Below, in pieces: positions 61,060 to 64,000 of a stretch of DNA of 64,000 bases. Location of the stretch: positions 57,577-121,576 of the forward strand of contig JAUNON010000001.1 in assembly GCA_030537145.1 (NCBI GenBank), written 5' to 3'. The number at the start of each line of letters is the position of its first letter. The first letter of the stretch is position 1. This DNA comes from Lachnospiraceae bacterium (GTDB lineage Bacteria; Bacillota; Clostridia; Lachnospirales; Lachnospiraceae). Made by a program: the position numbers and the translations under genes. The notes beneath the pieces were generated by a model that saw nothing but the letters and a program-made list of their open reading frames with translations, was not told where the DNA came from and did not search any database.

Positions 61060-62151
61060 ATGCGTGAGAAATATTTGAATAGGCTGGTGGAATGCATCAA
61101 GGCTTCTGATCTGGATGCGGTTTTGGTGTGTCCGGGGGAAGAGATGGAATTTTTACTTGGCTTTCGGCCGATGCTGTGTGAACGGTTTCAGGGCTTGTTT
61201 GTAAAAGCAGACGGAAGCATGTTTTATATCTGCAACTTGCTCTATCAGGAGGAGCTGCGCAAAGAATTCCCGGAGAGTATTCCTGTGTATCCCTGGTTTG
61301 ACGGCGAGTTTATGACGCAGGTGGTAGGTCGGGTATTGGAGGAGCAGGGGCTGTCCGGAAAGAAGATCGGTGTAAATTCCGATGCCCAGGCCTTTAATAT
61401 TCTGGAGATTATGGACCGGACGAATGTGACGTTTTGCAATGCGAAACCGCTGCTGGAGGAGATGCGGGTGAAAAAGGACGCCGGGGAAATGGAAGCGCTG
61501 CGGAAATCCTCAAAAATCGTGGATCAGGTATTTACTGAGGTGCAGGCGGTGATCCGGCCGGGCGTGACAGAGAAGGAAGTGCAGGAATTTCTGCTGGAGC
61601 GCATGAGCGCCCTGGGCGGCAAAAGCCCGGAATGCATTGTAGGCGCAGGCGCCAATTCCAGTTATCCCCATTACAATGATAATAAAGGCATCATTCAGGA
61701 ACAGGACGTGGTTTTACTGGATTACGGGTGCACCTATGAGGGGCTGTATTCGGATATGTCCCGCACCGTTTTTGTGGGCGGCATTACACCGAAACAGAAG
61801 GAATGCTATGAGCTGGTAAGAAGGGCCAACGAGTCTGCGGAGGCGATGGCAGAGGAGGGAGCCTGGATTCCGGATATGGATAAAAAAGCCAGAGAGGTGC
61901 TGGATGAAAAGGGTTATGCAAAGACCCTGATCAACCGTCTGGGCCATGGTATTGGATATACGATCCACGAAGCGCCGGATATAAAGCAGTCCAATCCCAG
62001 GAAGCTGGAGCGGGGCATGGCGTTTTCCATTGAGCCGGGAATTTACCTGGGCGGTGAGTTCGGGATCCGTATCGAGGACGTGGTGCTGATCAATGAGCAG
62101 GGCCGGCGGGAGATCTTAAACAGCTCCACAAAGGAGCTTATCATATTGTAA
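61060..62151 (+). CDS. M24 family Xaa-Pro peptidase, second copy
   Basis: 363 residues. Metal ligands: 'LLDYGCTYEGLYSDMSRT' (two Asp), 'LGHGIGYTIHEAP' (His), 'SIEPGIYLGG' (Glu) and 'GIRIEDV' (Glu). N-terminal creatinase-like domain ~1-130. AAGAAGGAG precedes the ATG. Same fold and length as the peptidase at 58704 but clearly diverged, so the two may prefer different peptides. The glycyl radical activase gene follows ~90 bases later. Confidence 0.9.
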   Translation: MREKYLNRLVECIKASDLDAVLVCPGEEMEFLLGFRPMLCERFQGLFVKADGSMFYICNLLYQEELRKEFPESIPVYPWFDGEFMTQVVGRVLEEQGLSGKKIGVNSDAQAFNILEIMDRTNVTFCNAKPLLEEMRVKKDAGEMEALRKSSKIVDQVFTEVQAVIRPGVTEKEVQEFLLERMSALGGKSPECIVGAGANSSYPHYNDNKGIIQEQDVVLLDYGCTYEGLYSDMSRTVFVGGITPKQKECYELVRRANESAEAMAEEGAWIPDMDKKAREVLDEKGYAKTLINRLGHGIGYTIHEAPDIKQSNPRKLERGMAFSIEPGIYLGGEFGIRIEDVVLINEQGRREILNSSTKELIIL

Positions 62152-62244
62152 GATCGGCTGTCCGGCAGGCAAGGACGAAACGTTATTTTTCGGGAAAGAA
62201 CGGCAGGAATGCTGCGGTATTTCAGAAGAGAAAGAGGCAGAAAA

Positions 62245-63216
62245 ATGAAGCAGCCACTTGTAACAAACATCCAGAAATATTCGATCCACGATGGGACCGG
62301 CATCCGCACTACGGTTTTTTTCAAGGGATGCCCGCTGTCCTGCCGATGGTGCCATAATCCGGAAACACAGCGCTATACACCGACAGTCCTGACCTATCAG
62401 GAACGGTGTACCGGCTGCGGCGCCTGCAGGGCGGTCTGTCCCCGGGATGCTGTCCGCATAGAGGAGCGGACCGTGCAGGAAGGCGGTAAGGAGACGGCAG
62501 CCGGGAATCTGACGAAGCCGGTTCGGATCGCTGTGACGGACCGGGAACGGTGCAACGGCTGCGGTGCCTGTACGGATGAATGCCTGCAAAACGCCAGGGA
62601 GCTGTGCGGGACGGCATGGGAGATCCCGAAGCTGGTGAAGGAAATCCTGAAGGATCAGGCCTTTTATGAGACCTCCGGCGGCGGAGTGACGCTCTCCGGC
62701 GGGGAGGTGCTGGCCCAGGATATGGATTATATCGAAACGCTGATGCGTACGCTTAAAAGCCGGGGCATCCGGATTTTTGCGGATACCTGCGGGGCAGTGC
62801 CCTTCTCCAGCTTTGAACGGATCCTTCCCTATACGGACACGTTTTTGTTTGATGTAAAGCTGATGGATCCGGAAAAGCATCTGGAATACACGGGCCGGGA
62901 CAATTACCAGATTCTGGAAAATCTCAAGAAGCTGTCAGAAAGGGGCGCCTCCCTGTGGATTCGGATTCCGGTGATCGGCGGCGTGAACGACTCAGAGGAG
63001 GAAATCAGAAGCGTCGGCTGCTTCCTGCGGGAAAACGGAATTTCCTACCGGCAGGTGAATCTCCTGCCGTATCACAACACGGGAAGTGCAAAATATCTTC
63101 ATCTGAACCGCAAATATGAGGGCGATGATTTTTATGTTCCGGATTCGGAGAAGATGGACCGCCTGAAAAAAACGCTGGAGGCGGAGGGCATCGGGCCGGT
63201 ATTCATCGGCGGCTGA
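62245..63216 (+). CDS. glycyl radical enzyme activating protein (radical SAM)
   Basis: 323 residues from the ATG at 62245. The radical SAM cluster is 'CPLSCRWC' (Cx3Cx2C) near residue 29. An inserted ferredoxin domain (~55-130) carries 'CTGCGACRAVCP' and 'CNGCGACTDEC' for two more Fe-S clusters, as in activases of non-PFL glycyl radical enzymes. 'TSGGGVTLSGGEVLAQ' binds SAM. It would abstract hydrogen from the partner's C-terminal glycine. The partner gene begins 124 bases downstream. Confidence 0.92.
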   Translation: MKQPLVTNIQKYSIHDGTGIRTTVFFKGCPLSCRWCHNPETQRYTPTVLTYQERCTGCGACRAVCPRDAVRIEERTVQEGGKETAAGNLTKPVRIAVTDRERCNGCGACTDECLQNARELCGTAWEIPKLVKEILKDQAFYETSGGGVTLSGGEVLAQDMDYIETLMRTLKSRGIRIFADTCGAVPFSSFERILPYTDTFLFDVKLMDPEKHLEYTGRDNYQILENLKKLSERGASLWIRIPVIGGVNDSEEEIRSVGCFLRENGISYRQVNLLPYHNTGSAKYLHLNRKYEGDDFYVPDSEKMDRLKKTLEAEGIGPVFIGG

Positions 63217-63340
63217 AAACAGGGTAATCAGGAATGTCACAGACATCCTTACAGATAGAAAGATAGAAAAAAGGTAACAGGTTGGCATTGTAACCGTAGG
63301 GCCGCAAGGCGGCTGCGAAAACAGAAAGGTGTGAAGGAAA

Positions 63341-64000
63341 ATGGAAGAACGAGGAATGAATGAGCGTATCCGGAAGCTGAGGAAGGAAAGTACCGAGACC
63401 CAGGCCAGCATTGATATGGAACGGGCAAAGTATTTCACAGAGGCCTATAAGGAGTATGAGGGCGAGGTCAGCATTCCGGAGCTGCGGGCGCTGAGCCTGA
63501 AGAACTATTTTGCAAAAAAGACTATCAGCATTCATGACGGAGAGCTGATCGTGGGCGAAAAGGGCTGCGGTCCCCAGGCATCTCCCACATTCCCGGATCT
63601 GTGCTGCCATACGGTGGAGGATCTTCAGGTCATGAATGACCGTGACCTGATTAACTTTAAAGTAAGGGAAGAGGATTACGGATTTCAGGAGAAGGAAATG
63701 ATTCCCTACTGGGAAAAACGCTCCATCCGTCACAAGATCCTGATGCATATGACACCGGAATGGAAGGCGGCATACGGCGCAGGCATTTTCACTGAGTTTA
63801 TGGAGCAGAGAGGGCCGGGACATACCGTCGGTTCCGAGAATATTTACCGCAAGGGCTTCCGGGAGCATAAGGAGGATATCCGGAAATCCCTGGAAAGCCT
63901 GGATTATCTGAATGATCCGGAGGCGCTGAATAAAGAGGCGGAGCTGAAGGGCATGGATATTGCCTGCGATGCGATTATGCTGCTGGCATCCCGCTATGCA
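63341..64000 (+). CDS. hypD: glycyl radical enzyme, likely trans-4-hydroxy-L-proline dehydratase (3' end beyond window)
   Basis: The first 220 residues are visible. 'RAKYFTEAYKEYEGEVSIPE', 'RALSLKNYFAKKTISIHDGE', 'LIVGEKG' and 'MTPEWKAAYGAGIFTEFMEQ' with 'RGPGHTVGSENIY' are as I recall from hydroxyproline dehydratase of clostridia. The active-site Cys/Glu and the radical Gly loop are beyond the window, so the exact reaction cannot be fixed; another dehydratase or decarboxylase of the PFL superfamily is possible. GTGAAGGAAA precedes the ATG. The activase gene upstream and proline-peptide genes nearby support the call. The enzyme would turn 4-hydroxyproline into pyrroline-5-carboxylate. Confidence 0.7.
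   Translation, partial: MEERGMNERIRKLRKESTETQASIDMERAKYFTEAYKEYEGEVSIPELRALSLKNYFAKKTISIHDGELIVGEKGCGPQASPTFPDLCCHTVEDLQVMNDRDLINFKVREEDYGFQEKEMIPYWEKRSIRHKILMHMTPEWKAAYGAGIFTEFMEQRGPGHTVGSENIYRKGFREHKEDIRKSLESLDYLNDPEALNKEAELKGMDIACDAIMLLASRYA

Noticed and set aside
1-64000. tRNA, rRNA, CRISPR arrays, transposases, integrases, prophage genes
   Set aside because: None was recognised on reading either strand; the repeats seen are short palindromes with irregular spacing, not CRISPR-like.

Overview
The window looks like chromosome of a gut-type anaerobic Clostridia bacterium, most likely Lachnospiraceae. The GC content is moderate (about half). Shine-Dalgarno sites are purine-rich AGGAGG type, the trp operon has a T-box leader, and there are a BspA-type leucine-rich-repeat surface protein, a RicT/YaaT homologue and an oxygen-sensitive glycyl radical enzyme with its activase. 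No rRNA, tRNA, CRISPR array, transposase or phage gene was found.

Layout. (1) 1-1933: 3' part of a large LRR/fibronectin-III surface protein. (2) 2126-5778: housekeeping block holB-ricT-trmN6-rsmI. (3) 5775-21932: cell-envelope glycopolymer cluster with several glycosyltransferases, two TagF-like polyol-phosphate transferases, TarI and TarJ (CDP-ribitol supply), a Wzm/TagG-type ABC permease, a remarkable single polypeptide joining the Wzt/TagH-type export ATPase to UDP-galactopyranose mutase, a UDP-glucose dehydrogenase, a giant GT2-GT4 enzyme and GtrA. (4) 22107-27930: secreted caspase-like peptidase with cell-wall-binding repeats, an acyltransferase 3 preceded by two tiny coupled ORFs, and a GGDEF/GGDEF-like/EAL c-di-GMP protein. 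(5) 28167-32739: folate operon folC-folE-HD-folP-folBK plus a second HD protein. (6) 32726-35569 (minus): aldo-keto reductase with ferredoxin clusters and M18 aminopeptidase. (7) 35937-42424: GntR(YtrA)-controlled double ABC transporter island. (8) 42465-45126: AlkD-like protein, peptidase T, metallophosphoesterase. (9) 45070-52366: T-box-controlled trpEGDCFBA. (10) 52521-64000: oppABCDF peptide importer, two M24 Xaa-Pro peptidases around a LysR regulator, then a glycyl radical enzyme activase and the first 220 residues of a glycyl radical enzyme that resembles trans-4-hydroxy-L-proline dehydratase.

How it fits together. The envelope cluster reads as one pathway: nucleotide-activated ribitol, UDP-glucuronate and UDP-galactofuranose are made, assembled on a lipid carrier and exported by an ABC transporter whose ATPase is physically joined to the galactofuranose-making mutase. 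The last 11 kb reads as use of imported proline/hydroxyproline peptides: uptake, Xaa-Pro cleavage, and radical dehydration of hydroxyproline (inference; the active site lies beyond the window). Two families of intergenic palindromic repeats are scattered through the window, one of them inside the trp leader. Structured leaders or attenuators sit before the DUF6273-like gene and before oppA.

Limits: all family calls come from reading motifs by eye. No alignment or search was run, so promoters, small ORFs and RNA structures are proposals.
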